Below, one piece after another: positions 12,738 to 21,408 of a DNA stretch of 36,020 bases. This stretch comes from a virus. Both the position numbers and the translations under genes were made by a program. The number at the start of each line of letters is the position of its first letter. Positions within the stretch are counted from its first letter, which is position 1. Below the pieces are notes generated by a model. That model made no database searches. It had not been told where the DNA came from and saw only the letters and a list, made by a program, of their open reading frames with translations. The stretch covers positions 1 to 36,020 of the IMG/VR virus record IMGVR_UViG_3300046811_000129; one strand, written 5' to 3'.

Positions 12738-12766
12738 GGGAACGAGGCCGCCGGCTCTGCTATACT
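12738..12766 (+). promoter_or_regulatory. Possible activator-dependent promoter
   Basis: TATACT (12761-12766) is a good -10 element in a GC-rich region. The -35 position (about 12738-12743) has no TTGACA-like sequence and directly abuts the GGGAAAAGGC repeats. This arrangement fits a promoter needing an activator bound to the repeats. It would drive the gene at 12796, whose GGAG site begins at 12782. Confidence 0.35.
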
Positions 12767-12795
12767 CACCGTCCCGCCCACGGAGACGCCCCCCG

Positions 12796-12990
12796 ATGTC
12801 CGCTCCTGCTGACCTGATCCCGCCGACGCTGGCCGAGGTGCTCGCCGCCTGCCTCGCGCTCGAGCTGATCTATGCGGGCGCGGACGCGGCCGCCGCGGCG
12901 CTCGCGCAGGCCACGGCCGACGCCCCCAGGCGACCGCCGCAGACGGCAGACGCCGCAGACTCGCGATCAGGACCAGACCGGCCCGCCTAG
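12796..12990 (+). CDS. Small Ala-rich protein
   Basis: 64-aa protein of unknown function. A helical hydrophobic middle (LAEVLAACLALELIYAGADA), possibly a short membrane or amphipathic helix, is followed by an Ala/Pro/Asp-rich tail. ATG 12796 is preceded by CGGAGACG, with GGAG about 10 bases upstream. Its stop TAG shares the palindrome CTAG (12987-12990) with the stop of the leftward HTH gene, so the two genes converge end to end. Confidence 0.45.
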   Translation: MSAPADLIPPTLAEVLAACLALELIYAGADAAAAALAQATADAPRRPPQTADAADSRSGPDRPA

Positions 12991-13208
12991 ACGTCAGGCG
13001 CGGCCGTGGCGGGCGTCCGTTGCCGGTTGATGAACGCCTCGAGGTCGCGCGGATCGACGCGCCAGCGGCAGCCGAGACGGATGGCGGGCAACTGCCCGCC
13101 GCGGATCAGCCGGCGGACGTGTTCCTGACTCATGCTCAGGCGCCGCGCGACGTGGGCGACTTCGCGCAGCGGCAGCGGCGACGGGGCGATCGGTGGTTCG
13201 AACGACAT
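12987..13208 (-). CDS. Leftward HTH_17 / excisionase-like DNA-binding protein
   Basis: 73-aa protein, ATG at 13208. LPLREVAHVARRLSMSQEHV then RRLIRGGQLPAIRLGCRWRV and DPRDLEAFINRQR form a textbook HTH_17/excisionase-type winged helix: an initial REVA helix, a turn, the HVRRLI recognition helix, an AIRLG wing, and a final helix. A TTG start at 13268 would be possible but less likely. It is divergent from the late genes beginning at 13360 and ends in a shared CTAG stop with the rightward gene, a good place for a control of the late operon. Confidence 0.75.
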   Translation of the reverse strand: MSFEPPIAPSPLPLREVAHVARRLSMSQEHVRRLIRGGQLPAIRLGCRWRVDPRDLEAFINRQRTPATAAPDV

Positions 13209-13359
13209 CAGGCCCGGTGCCGGCCAGTATCGCACCGCGGCGCGCCGGCAGCGACGTCCGAATGACAACGCGCGCGCCTGAATCGCAACGAGACGCGACG
13301 AGGCGCACAGGCTCAGGTATATCCGGGCGCGTCCGGCCGCAGACTGATCGCGTTTCCCT

Positions 13360-13734
13360 GTGAACGCGGCCGAGCTGCTCGCACGCGACGATCCGGATCC
13401 GACGGTCCACGGGCGCCGGCGGTCGTATCAATGTGGCTGTGCCTGTCCGGCGTGCCTCGCCGCCAACGCCGCGTATAGCCGGCGCTACCGCGCCGCGCAG
13501 CGCGCCGGCCGCCCGGTGCTCGGCGCCCACGCGCCGGCCCGCGAGGCGCTCAAGGTCGTCCGCGTGCTCCTGGCGGAAGGCTACCGCCGCGCGGACATTG
13601 CGCGCGGCCTTGGGCGCCAGCCGGCGCGGCCCTGGCCGGAACTGACGATCGGCCGGCGCGGCGCCGCCGTCACCTGGCGGACCGTCTACCGGCTCAAGGT
13701 CTTGCTCCGCCGCCTCGATCGGCTCGAGGTATGA
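13360..13734 (+). CDS. HTH and Cys-cluster protein before the terminase
   Basis: 124-aa protein from GTG 13360, with no clear ribosome-binding site. Residues 17-45 show the phage motif HGRRRSYQCGCACPACLAAN followed by AAYSRRYRAAQRAG. Its three closely spaced cysteines and a basic Tyr/Arg helix probably bind metal and nucleic acid. A later VVRVLLAEGYRRADIARGLG block looks like a helix-turn-helix. Its position just before the small terminase gene suggests a late regulator or a packaging accessory protein. ATGA overlap with terS. Confidence 0.6.
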   Translation: MNAAELLARDDPDPTVHGRRRSYQCGCACPACLAANAAYSRRYRAAQRAGRPVLGAHAPAREALKVVRVLLAEGYRRADIARGLGRQPARPWPELTIGRRGAAVTWRTVYRLKVLLRRLDRLEV

Positions 13735-14324
13735 CCAAGGCCACCCCGAAGCCTCGCGTCCCGCGGCTGCGGGCCCGGCGCACCTCGCCCCCGCCGGACA
13801 CCCTCTCGCCGAAGCAGCTGGCGTTTGTGGCGGAATATCTCGTGGATCTGAACGCGACCCAGGCCGCGATCCGCGCCGGCTACAGCCGGACACGGGCCGA
13901 CATGCAGGGGTACGAGAACCTGAGAAAACCTGAGATCGCGGCCGCCATCCAGGCCGGGCAGCGCGCGCAGCTGGCGGCCGCCGGCGTGAGCAAAGCGCGG
14001 CTGTTGCAGGAGCTCGGGCGCATCGCGCTCAGTCAGGTCGCGGACTACTTCGATCCCGTGACCAAGGACGCGAAACATCCGGCCGACCTCAGTCCCGACG
14101 CCGGCGCCGCGCTCGCCGGCTTCGAAGTCCTGATCAAGAACGCGGCGGCCGGCGATGGCGTCACCGACACAATCCACAAGTTCAAACTGTGGGACAAGGT
14201 GAAGGCGATCGAACTCTATATGAAGCATTACGGCATGTTGATCGAGAAGGTCGAGATCACCGACGCCGGCGTCGAGGCGCGGGTGGCGCGGCTCGAGGCC
14301 GCGCGGAAGCGCGTCGATCGATGA
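13731..14324 (+). CDS. terS: Terminase small subunit
   Basis: 197-aa protein of the Terminase_2 type. DTLSPKQLAFVAEYLVDLNA then TQAAIRAGYSRTRADMQGYE is the N-terminal HTH that recognises the packaging site in many phages. A long helical middle for oligomerisation and a C-terminal part binding the large subunit follow (AIELYMKHYGMLIEKVEITD). It starts by ATGA overlap and its stop overlaps the large-subunit start (ATGA at 14321). The usual length for the family is 140-200 aa. The recognition site (pac) is often within or near this gene but cannot be seen by eye. Confidence 0.85.
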   Translation: MTKATPKPRVPRLRARRTSPPPDTLSPKQLAFVAEYLVDLNATQAAIRAGYSRTRADMQGYENLRKPEIAAAIQAGQRAQLAAAGVSKARLLQELGRIALSQVADYFDPVTKDAKHPADLSPDAGAALAGFEVLIKNAAAGDGVTDTIHKFKLWDKVKAIELYMKHYGMLIEKVEITDAGVEARVARLEAARKRVDR

Positions 14325-15844
14325 GCCCGCGGGGTCCGGTCGCCGACGTCTCGGCCGTCGACGACATCGACACGCAGATCGCCGACTTTGCCGCGAGCTG
14401 CTACGACGATCCGCTCCGCTGGGTCACGGGCGCGTATCCGTGGGGCGAACCCGGCCCGCTCGAGGGCGAGCCCGGCCCCGACGACAACCAGATCGAATTC
14501 TTGACCGCGCTCGGCGCCGACGTGCGCGCGCGCCGATTCGACGGCTCGACGCCGGTCATGCCGATCAAGATGGCGGAAACGTCCGGCCACGGCGTCGGGA
14601 AATCCGCGACCCTCGCCTGGCTCGTCGGCTGGATCCTCTCGACGCGCCCCCATTGCGATCTCACCGTCACCGCCGGCGGCTACGCGCAACTCGAGGCGCG
14701 CACCTGGCCGGCGATCCAGTTCTGGACGCAGCTCGCGCTGACCGCGCCGTGGTTCGACATCATGGAGCGCGGGATCTACGCGAAGGCCTACCCGTCGACG
14801 TGGAAAGTGCAGATGCAGTCGTGTAAGGAACAGAACGCGCAAGCGTTCGCCGGCCAGCACGCGCGGCGCTCGACGTCCGGCTATTTCTTCGACGAGGCGA
14901 GCCTCGTCCCCGACAAGGTGTGGGAGGTCGCGTACAACGGCATGACCGACGGCGAGCCAATGATGTTCGCCTTCGGGCAGATGACCCGCAACACGGGCGA
15001 ATTCTATCGCGTCTGTTTCGGGAACCTCGCCGCGCGCTGGAACCATCGCCGCGTCGATTCCCGCACGTCGCGCTTTACCAACAAAGAATTTCTCGCGCAG
15101 CAGATCGCCGACTACGGGATCGACTCCGACTATTGTCGCGTCCGGATCCTCGGCTTTCCGCCGGCGGCCGATGAGCTCCAATACATCGACCGCGCGCGGA
15201 TCGACCTGGCGCGCCAGCGCGTGATGGTGCCCTTGCCGGACGACCCGTTGATCGCCGGCTTCGACGTGAGCGGCGGCGGGAAAGCGTGGAACGTGATCCG
15301 CTTCCGCCGCGGCTTGTGTGGGAACCCGCTCGGCGCCGACGGCAAGCCGCTCGGCCCGATCCGGATGCCCGGCGAGAAGGATCCCGACCGCTCGGCGCGG
15401 ATTGCGCTGTGCGCGGAGCTCCTGAGCGATCGCCGGCCCGAGCACCAGCTCGCGGCGCTGTTCGTCGATAGCGCGTTCGGCGCGGCGATCGTCTCGCGGC
15501 TGCACGCGCTCGGCTACGCCAACGTCCATGAGATCAACTTCGGCGGCGAGTCCCCGGACCCGCACGACTACAACCGCCGCGCGAACATGGCGCGCCGCTG
15601 TAAGGACTGGTTGTTGCTCGGCTCGCTGCCCGACGACGATCGCCTGTGCGATCAACTGGCGCTCGCCGGCTATCACCAGACCAACGGCCGCCTCGTCATC
15701 GAGAGCAAAGAGGCGATCCAGAAACGCGGCGAAGTGAGCCCCGACGATAGCGACGCGCTGTGGCTGACGTTCGCCTCGGCCGTCGCGGGGCCGACGACGC
15801 GGAAGGCGCGGCCGGCGCCGCCCCGCGCGTCCCGCTGGGGCTAG
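14321..15844 (+). CDS. terL: Terminase large subunit (ATPase-nuclease)
   Basis: 507-aa protein, close to P22 gp2 (499 aa). The packaging ATPase is at the N-terminus: Walker A SGHGVGKS (88-95), a TVTAGGYAQLEAR strand and Walker B GYFFDEAS (187-194) with catalytic E192. The C-terminal RNase-H-like nuclease has GFDVSGGGKAW (313-323, D315) and LFVDSAFGAAIVSRL (from about 380, D383) as likely metal-binding aspartates. It pumps DNA into the prohead through the portal and cuts it, in P22 by headful. A short gap separates it from the small membrane-protein gene. Confidence 0.92.
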   Translation: MSPRGPVADVSAVDDIDTQIADFAASCYDDPLRWVTGAYPWGEPGPLEGEPGPDDNQIEFLTALGADVRARRFDGSTPVMPIKMAETSGHGVGKSATLAWLVGWILSTRPHCDLTVTAGGYAQLEARTWPAIQFWTQLALTAPWFDIMERGIYAKAYPSTWKVQMQSCKEQNAQAFAGQHARRSTSGYFFDEASLVPDKVWEVAYNGMTDGEPMMFAFGQMTRNTGEFYRVCFGNLAARWNHRRVDSRTSRFTNKEFLAQQIADYGIDSDYCRVRILGFPPAADELQYIDRARIDLARQRVMVPLPDDPLIAGFDVSGGGKAWNVIRFRRGLCGNPLGADGKPLGPIRMPGEKDPDRSARIALCAELLSDRRPEHQLAALFVDSAFGAAIVSRLHALGYANVHEINFGGESPDPHDYNRRANMARRCKDWLLLGSLPDDDRLCDQLALAGYHQTNGRLVIESKEAIQKRGEVSPDDSDALWLTFASAVAGPTTRKARPAPPRASRWG

Positions 15845-15887
15845 GGTGTAGGCCAAGGCCGATCCGGTGGAAAGGACACCGACGCCC

Positions 15888-16034
15888 ATGAAACTCATCC
15901 TCCTGACGCTCGCGTTGCTGCTGTTTCTGCTCGCGGGCCTGCCGCCGATCCCGACCCCGTACGAGCCGTGGCGGTTCCGGTTGCTCGCGCTGGGCCTGGC
16001 CGCGTGGGTCGCGGCGAATTATCCCTGGCCGTAA
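15888..16034 (+). CDS. 48-aa two-helix membrane microprotein
   Basis: 48-aa protein with a good GGAAAGGA site about 10 bases before ATG 15888. Residues 2-18 (KLILLTLALLLFLLAGL) are a strongly hydrophobic helix. PPIPTPYEPW forms a turn, and residues 29-43 (RFRLLALGLAAWVAA) could be a second, shorter span. Its small size and two hydrophobic helices fit a holin-like or other small phage membrane protein. Its position between terL and the portal module is not itself diagnostic. Confidence 0.6.
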   Translation: MKLILLTLALLLFLLAGLPPIPTPYEPWRFRLLALGLAAWVAANYPWP

Positions 16035-16190
16035 CCGCGTTGCGCACGTCCCGCCCTGACGTGGACTACGGTGAACGCCGCCGCCTGGCCGCCCTGCGGA
16101 CGTGCTGCGGGGCGTCCGTGGGGCGTCTGCCGTGCGTTTCTGCCATCCGGACGGCGGACAGGGGCCGGGCTCCCGCATCGTCAGTTACGT
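16035..16190. other. 156-base gap with no supported gene
   Basis: The frame of the following gene is open back to GTG 16071. In that extension many codons end in A or T (CGT, GGA, TTT, TTA and others), unlike real genes here, so it is not counted as coding. No convincing promoter was seen. The stretch has several GGCGTCCG/GCGTCTG-type short repeats of no clear meaning. Confidence 0.6.
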
Positions 16191-16412
16191 ATGCCGATCA
16201 CCTGTCCGACCCTGGGGCACACGTTCGACACGCCGGCCGCGCGCATCGCGACCGTCGGGATCTGTCCGATCTGCGGCGCCTCGTATGCGGTGAACCCCGA
16301 CGACACGATCCGCCGCGCGACCGCGGCGGACACGGTGCCGCTCAGCGAGGCCGATCGCGACACGTTGCGGAAGGCGCGCCCGTTCGATCGCCGCGGGCGG
16401 GCCCGCCGATGA
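16191..16412 (+). CDS. Small zinc-finger-like protein before the portal
   Basis: 73-aa protein. CPTLGHTFDTPAARIATVGI then CPICGASYAVN gives a C-H...CxxC arrangement typical of a small zinc ribbon. The remainder is polar with a basic end (RPFDRRGRARR). ATG 16191 is chosen because codon bias collapses upstream. No clear ribosome-binding site is seen. An ATGA overlap couples it to the coiled-coil gene that follows. Function unknown. Confidence 0.55.
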   Translation: MPITCPTLGHTFDTPAARIATVGICPICGASYAVNPDDTIRRATAADTVPLSEADRDTLRKARPFDRRGRARR

Positions 16413-16741
16413 ACCCCGCCGACCAGCGCGACCGCCATACCGCCGTCACCACGATCGCGCGCCGGCAGGACGACCTCGAGACGATCCTGCAGGCGCTCGC
16501 CGCCGAGCTCGTGGCCGTGCGGCAGCGCGTCGAGGCCGAGCAGGCCGGCCGGATCGACCTGGCGCAGCGGATCCTCGCCGCGATCGAAGAACTGCACGCC
16601 GCCCGGCTCGAGGATCTCGCGCAACTGCACCAGGCGATCGACACCGCCAGCGACACCGCCGCAGCCGCCCGCGCGGCGCTCGAGGCCTACCAGGCGCGGC
16701 CCCTCGGCGCCCGCCTCGCGTCCCTGATCGGCGGCGCCTGA
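16409..16741 (+). CDS. Coiled-coil protein overlapping the portal gene
   Basis: 110-aa, almost fully helical protein. RRQDDLETILQALAAELVAV, QAGRIDLAQRILAAIEELHA and LHQAIDTASDTAAAARAALE give long heptad patterns of a coiled coil, probably oligomeric. It starts by ATGA overlap and ends by TGATG overlap with the portal gene, so its amount is likely tied to that of the portal. Possible roles are a portal chaperone or a minor head protein; neither is shown. Confidence 0.55.
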   Translation: MNPADQRDRHTAVTTIARRQDDLETILQALAAELVAVRQRVEAEQAGRIDLAQRILAAIEELHAARLEDLAQLHQAIDTASDTAAAARAALEAYQARPLGARLASLIGGA

Positions 16742-19068
16742 TGGCCGACGACCCGACCGACCCCGCGGCGCGGACCGAGATGTCGGCGACATCGGAGACA
16801 GGCACGCCGGCGCCCGGCAGCGACGCCGCGATCCTGGCCGAGCTCAACGAACGCTTTACGTATGCGTGCGACCAATGGGCGCCGATCATTCTCGAGGGCG
16901 CGAAAGATGTCCGCTACGCCGCCGGCCACACCTGGGACCAGGAGGACGAAACCGAGCGCGGCGATCGGCCGATGCTCGAGCTCGACCAACTGAGTCAGTA
17001 CACCAATCAGCTCGTCAACAGCTACCGCCAGAACCCCCGCGGCGCCAACGTGAGCCCCGCCGGCGGCGGCGCGACCAAGGAAACCGCCGAGTACTACAGC
17101 AACCGGATCCGCCAGATCGAACACGACAGCCACGCGCAAGAGGTGTACACCGTCGCCGGCGAGAACGCCGCGACCCGCGGCTACGGCTACGCGCGCATCG
17201 TCGCCGAGTACGCCGACGAGGACAGCGACGATCAGATCCTCAAGCTCAAGGCGATCCCCAACCCCGATCAGGTGCTCCCCGATCCCGACGGCGAGAGCAC
17301 GAGCGGCGCCGACTGGCGGTACCTGTTTTTCGTGCATAGCGTGACCCGGCGCGAATTTGTCCGCGACTGGCCGACGGCCAAGGTCCACGACTTCGACGCG
17401 CAGATCCTCGCCGCGCTCCCGAAGTGGTTCGGCAAAGACGGCCGCGTGTTGATTGCCGAGTACTGGACCGTGACGGAGACGCCGCCGCCGAGCGGCCGCG
17501 GCCGCCCGCGGCGCGAAGTGGCGCAATACATCACCAACGGGCTTGAGCTGCTCGCGACGCCAGGCCGGCCGACCAAAACGATCTGGAAAGGCGACTCGAT
17601 CCCGTTCGCCTCGTGCTACGGGAAGATCGTCTTTTCGACGGATGCCGCCGGCGGCGCCGTCAAAATGCTGCAGTCGTATATCCGCCTGGCGCGCGACGCC
17701 GCGAAGGCCTACAACTGGACGGCCTCGACGAAGCTCGAGGCGCTCGCGCTCCCGGTGAAGGCGGCCCTGTTCGCCTACGTCGGCCAACTCGGCCCCGAAG
17801 AGGTGCTGCTCGTCGAGCGCAGCGTGCGCGAGCCGATCGCGCTCATCCAGGCCAACCCGACGACCGAGGCGACGGGGCAGCAGATCCTCCCGCTGCCGCA
17901 GTACGGCACGCGCGCGCCGGATATTTCCGGCTACGAGATCGCCGGCGAGAGTTTCCGGCGCGACATCCAGAACGCGCTCGGCCGCTACAGCGCGACCGAC
18001 ACCCGCCTCGGCAACACGAAAGTGACGAGCGGCGTCGCGCTGAAAGAACTCAACCAGCACGGCGACGCCGGATCGTTCCACTTCGTCGCGCACTACGACG
18101 ACATGATCCGCGAGCTCACCCAGAAGCTCGCCAAGCTCCTGCCGTACTACGACGACACGCCGAAGGAAGTCGACACCCGCACGCCCGACGGCAAAACCAA
18201 GCGCGTGCGCGTCAACACGCCGAGCCAGATCGCGCCGGATGGCTTCCCCGAGTTTGGCCCGTCGGATCTCAAGCTCGATCCGCTGCAGCGCCACACGATC
18301 ACGATCGCCGCGGGCCCGGCCTTCGATAGCCAGCAGGCCGAGGGGAAAGATGCGGCCATGGTGCTGCTCAACAACCCGCAGGCCTTCCCGATCATCGCCG
18401 CCGATGCCGTGCGCCTGATGAACCTCGGCCCCATCGGCGAGGAGATGGCGAAGGATCTCGAGTATCTGCAGCCGCCGGCGATGCGCGCCGAGAAGCAGCA
18501 GCAGGCCGGCCCCAACGCCCCGCCCGATCCGAAGATGCTGCAGCAGCAAGTCGGCCAGCTCAAAGAACAGATCCAGCACGCCGAAGCGGCCATGCAGGAG
18601 CTCGAGCAGCAGGCCAAGGGCAAACAGCTCGACAACCAGAGCAAAGAGCAGATCGCGGACATGGAGACGCAACGCAACGCCGTGCTCCAAATCAAGCTGC
18701 AGACGATGAAGGACGCGACCGCGATCGCCGTCGCCAAGATAAACGCGCTCACCAAAGGCGTCATCGCCGACAACGAACAGCAGATCGAGCAGATCGCGCT
18801 CGACCACGAGGCCGCGCTCACGTTGATCGGCCAGCAGCACGAGGCCGAGCAGGCGGGGCTCGACCGCGGGCACGAGGCCGCGCTCACCATCGCGCAGAGC
18901 GGCGCCGCCGCCGAGGCCGCGCGCCAGGCGCAGCAGCACGCCGCCGGGATGGCAGCCGCCGGCGCGGGCGCCGATGCCGACGCGGCCGCGCTCGTCGCCG
19001 CGCAGGCGGCGCCCGGCGGCGTGCCCAGTGACGCCGGCACCGCGCCCACCGACGCCGCGCCGGCCTGA
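16741..19068 (+). CDS. P22-type portal protein
   Basis: 775-aa protein similar in layout and size to P22 gp1 (725 aa). Early blocks include AAGHTWDQEDETERGDRPML, then SYRQNPRGANVSPAGGGATK, and IPNPDQVLPDPDG, characteristic of P22-like portals. A C-terminal part from about residue 580 is a Gln/Glu/Ala-rich coiled coil (QQQVGQLKEQIQHAEAAMQE), which may form the barrel-like extension into the capsid. Twelve copies form the ring at one vertex through which DNA enters and leaves. TGATG overlap with the preceding coiled-coil gene. Confidence 0.9.
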   Translation: MADDPTDPAARTEMSATSETGTPAPGSDAAILAELNERFTYACDQWAPIILEGAKDVRYAAGHTWDQEDETERGDRPMLELDQLSQYTNQLVNSYRQNPRGANVSPAGGGATKETAEYYSNRIRQIEHDSHAQEVYTVAGENAATRGYGYARIVAEYADEDSDDQILKLKAIPNPDQVLPDPDGESTSGADWRYLFFVHSVTRREFVRDWPTAKVHDFDAQILAALPKWFGKDGRVLIAEYWTVTETPPPSGRGRPRREVAQYITNGLELLATPGRPTKTIWKGDSIPFASCYGKIVFSTDAAGGAVKMLQSYIRLARDAAKAYNWTASTKLEALALPVKAALFAYVGQLGPEEVLLVERSVREPIALIQANPTTEATGQQILPLPQYGTRAPDISGYEIAGESFRRDIQNALGRYSATDTRLGNTKVTSGVALKELNQHGDAGSFHFVAHYDDMIRELTQKLAKLLPYYDDTPKEVDTRTPDGKTKRVRVNTPSQIAPDGFPEFGPSDLKLDPLQRHTITIAAGPAFDSQQAEGKDAAMVLLNNPQAFPIIAADAVRLMNLGPIGEEMAKDLEYLQPPAMRAEKQQQAGPNAPPDPKMLQQQVGQLKEQIQHAEAAMQELEQQAKGKQLDNQSKEQIADMETQRNAVLQIKLQTMKDATAIAVAKINALTKGVIADNEQQIEQIALDHEAALTLIGQQHEAEQAGLDRGHEAALTIAQSGAAAEAARQAQQHAAGMAAAGAGADADAAALVAAQAAPGGVPSDAGTAPTDAAPA

Positions 19069-19101
19069 GCAGGCGATCGGGCGCCTCTGCTGTAGTAATC
19101 C

Positions 19102-20091
19102 ATGCCCGACGCCGTGCCGGCGCCTGACGCCCCACCTGCCGCCTCGTCAGCGGCCCCCGACGCCCCGCAGATCGCGCCGTCTGAGGTGTCCCTCGACACC
19201 TTGAACGACTCGCAACTGCTCGAGTGGCGGATGTCCGGCACGCTCCCGAGCACACCGCCAGTTACGACGCCGACCGCGGACTCGTCACCCGCCGAGCCTG
19301 GGAGTAGCCAGGCCGCGCCAACGGGCGCGCCGTCGCAGTCTGCCGCCTCGGAACCGGCAGCAAAAGGCGCCGAAGCGCGGATCCCCGAACTGTTGCGCGA
19401 GCGCGCCGCAGAACGGAGCCGCGCCGAACGCGCCGAGCGGCGCCTTGCCGATCTCGAGCGCGCGACCTTCACCCCGCCGGCCCGCCCCGACGCCCGATCC
19501 GCGGCCTCGTCACCCGCAGCCCCGGCGACTGATGGCCGCCCCGACCCGGAGACGTTCCCGTACGGCACCAGCGATCCCGCCTACCTCGAGGCGCTCACCG
19601 ACTACAAGGTTGCCAAGACCTTAGAGCACGAGCGGCGCCAGGCCGGGATTCGCGAAGAAGGGGCCCGCGTGATTTCCGGGTTTGAGAGTCGAGCCGAGGC
19701 CGCGCGCGCCAAGTACAAGGATTTCGATGCCGTCGCCATGCTGGCGCCGACCGAGATCCCGCAGGGCAGCGCGGTCGATCTCTTCGTGCTCGAGGATCCG
19801 GCAGGCGCCGATCTGCTCTATCACCTGCAGCAGCCGGCGAACCGTCCCGAACTGAAACGCATTTTGCGTCTCGCCCCGCTCGAGCAACTGAAAACGCTCG
19901 TGCGCCTCGGCGATCGGTTGACGACGGCGCCGACGGCGGCCCGTTCCACCCATGCGCCGGATCCGCCGGTCGTGCTCTCGAGCCGCGCCACGCCTGGCGA
20001 TGCGGTCGATCGCGCGCTGGCGGCCGACGATACGGGCGCGTACATGGCAGAGATGAACCGCCGTGAGCTCGCCCGCCGCTTGAAAAGGTAA
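19102..20091 (+). CDS. Scaffolding protein (P22 gp8-like)
   Basis: 329-aa protein between portal and coat, the position and size (P22 gp8 is 303 aa) of a scaffold. A long low-complexity Ala/Pro/Ser/Thr N-terminus (1-90) is followed by a charged helix (LLRERAAERSRAERAERRLA), a middle domain with ETFPYGTSDPAYLEALTDYK, and a basic C-terminus (MNRRELARRLKR). A basic helix-loop-helix end is what P22-type scaffolds use to bind coat protein. It is lost from the prohead during packaging. The assignment is from position, size and ending, not from a strong motif. Confidence 0.72.
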   Translation: MPDAVPAPDAPPAASSAAPDAPQIAPSEVSLDTLNDSQLLEWRMSGTLPSTPPVTTPTADSSPAEPGSSQAAPTGAPSQSAASEPAAKGAEARIPELLRERAAERSRAERAERRLADLERATFTPPARPDARSAASSPAAPATDGRPDPETFPYGTSDPAYLEALTDYKVAKTLEHERRQAGIREEGARVISGFESRAEAARAKYKDFDAVAMLAPTEIPQGSAVDLFVLEDPAGADLLYHLQQPANRPELKRILRLAPLEQLKTLVRLGDRLTTAPTAARSTHAPDPPVVLSSRATPGDAVDRALAADDTGAYMAEMNRRELARRLKR

Positions 20092-20097
20092 ACCCCG

Positions 20098-21405
20098 ATG
20101 GGCGCCCCCAACGGCTTTGATGTCAGCGACTATCTCGCCCGCGAACAACTGCGGAAGATGACGAACAAGCTCGTGATCTCCGAGTCGTTCAACACCTCGT
20201 TCAACAAGCTCTTTACGCAGGCGTACGCCGCCGGCGCGATGGGCGATACGGTCCGCGTGCCCTATCCCCGCCAGTACATCCCCGGCACGCAGAACAACCT
20301 CGGGTACGAGCCGCAGCCGATGGTCGACCGCCACACCAGCGTGACGATCGATCAGATCTCGAAAGTGCATTTCGAGTTTGACGTGATCGAGCGCGCGCTC
20401 CGGATGCAGGACTACCAGGGCGCGCTCGACGAGGACATCATCGATCCCTCGAGCACCACGATGGCGCAGGACATCGAGGACCGCTGTGCGTTCTACGCCT
20501 ACCAGCACACCCCGAATATCGCCGGCGTGCTCGGCACCAACCCGACGACGTTTGACGCGGCGTTTTCCGCGCCCTACGAACGCTTCATCAACCTCGGCGG
20601 CGGATCGGGCGCGCGGCGCGCGATCATCGGCACCGGGATTCAGCGCGCCTTGACGGCCGTCGAGCTCGCGCTGCTGTTGCCCGATTCCGAATTTAACCGC
20701 GTGATGAAAGAGGGCAGCCTCGGCCGCGCGTCGACGTTCGACACGTTCGTGAGCCCGTCGCTCTATCGGCACACGGCCGGCACCTGGGCGGGCGCCGTGA
20801 CCGTCGCTGTCGCGCCGACCATGCCCGTCGTGCCGGGCCCCACGCCCAACGGCGGCGCGGCCGGGATCACCTCGATCACCGTCGCGTGCACCAACGGCGA
20901 CACGTTCCGCAAAGGCGACGTGTTCAACGTCTCCGCGATGAACGAGGTCAACCTGACGAGCCGGCGCCCCGGCACCGGCGGGCTCAAGCTCCGCGAGATG
21001 ACGATCCTCGTGCCCGTCACCGGCGCCGGCGGCCTGGCGACGCTCGTGTTTACGCCGCCCCTCTACGGCCCCGGCTCGCCGTATCAGAACGTCGACGCGC
21101 TGCCGCTCGTGGGCGCGACGTTGACGTTGTTCCCCGGCACCGCGACGCCCAACGGCAAGAGCGGCGTGCAAAACCTCTTTCTCGGCAAAGACGCCTTCGC
21201 GCTCGTGGGCGTGAAACTCAAGGTGCCGCCGTCGGGCGGCGACATCAAGACCGCGCAGCGCCGCGACCCGACGACGGGCCTCGCCGTCGTCTACACGCAG
21301 CAATTCACCAACGACGAGATGAAGTACCGATGCCGGTTTGATTGCCCGTTCGGCATGGGTGAGCTCTGGAACGCCGTGGCAGCCGTGCGGCTGCTGGGAG
21401 CCTGA
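20098..21405 (+). CDS. Major capsid protein, P22 gp5-like
   Basis: 435-aa protein, the same size as P22 coat (430 aa). The family blocks are an N-terminal helix with LVISESFNTSFNKLFTQAYA, GDTVRVPYPRQY and HTSVTIDQISKVHFEFD, a central inserted domain around residues 220-340 rich in Thr/Gly/Val, and the end TGLAVVYTQQFTNDEMKYRC with GMGELW. It is an HK97-fold protein forming the icosahedral shell. It begins six bases after the scaffold stop. Confidence 0.88.
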   Translation: MGAPNGFDVSDYLAREQLRKMTNKLVISESFNTSFNKLFTQAYAAGAMGDTVRVPYPRQYIPGTQNNLGYEPQPMVDRHTSVTIDQISKVHFEFDVIERALRMQDYQGALDEDIIDPSSTTMAQDIEDRCAFYAYQHTPNIAGVLGTNPTTFDAAFSAPYERFINLGGGSGARRAIIGTGIQRALTAVELALLLPDSEFNRVMKEGSLGRASTFDTFVSPSLYRHTAGTWAGAVTVAVAPTMPVVPGPTPNGGAAGITSITVACTNGDTFRKGDVFNVSAMNEVNLTSRRPGTGGLKLREMTILVPVTGAGGLATLVFTPPLYGPGSPYQNVDALPLVGATLTLFPGTATPNGKSGVQNLFLGKDAFALVGVKLKVPPSGGDIKTAQRRDPTTGLAVVYTQQFTNDEMKYRCRFDCPFGMGELWNAVAAVRLLGA

Positions 21406-21408
21406 CCG

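Noticed and set aside
16071-16190. N-terminal extension of the zinc-finger-like gene at 16191
   Set aside because: Open but with many A/T-ending codons, unlike genuine genes in this genome; the ATG at 16191 is preferred.
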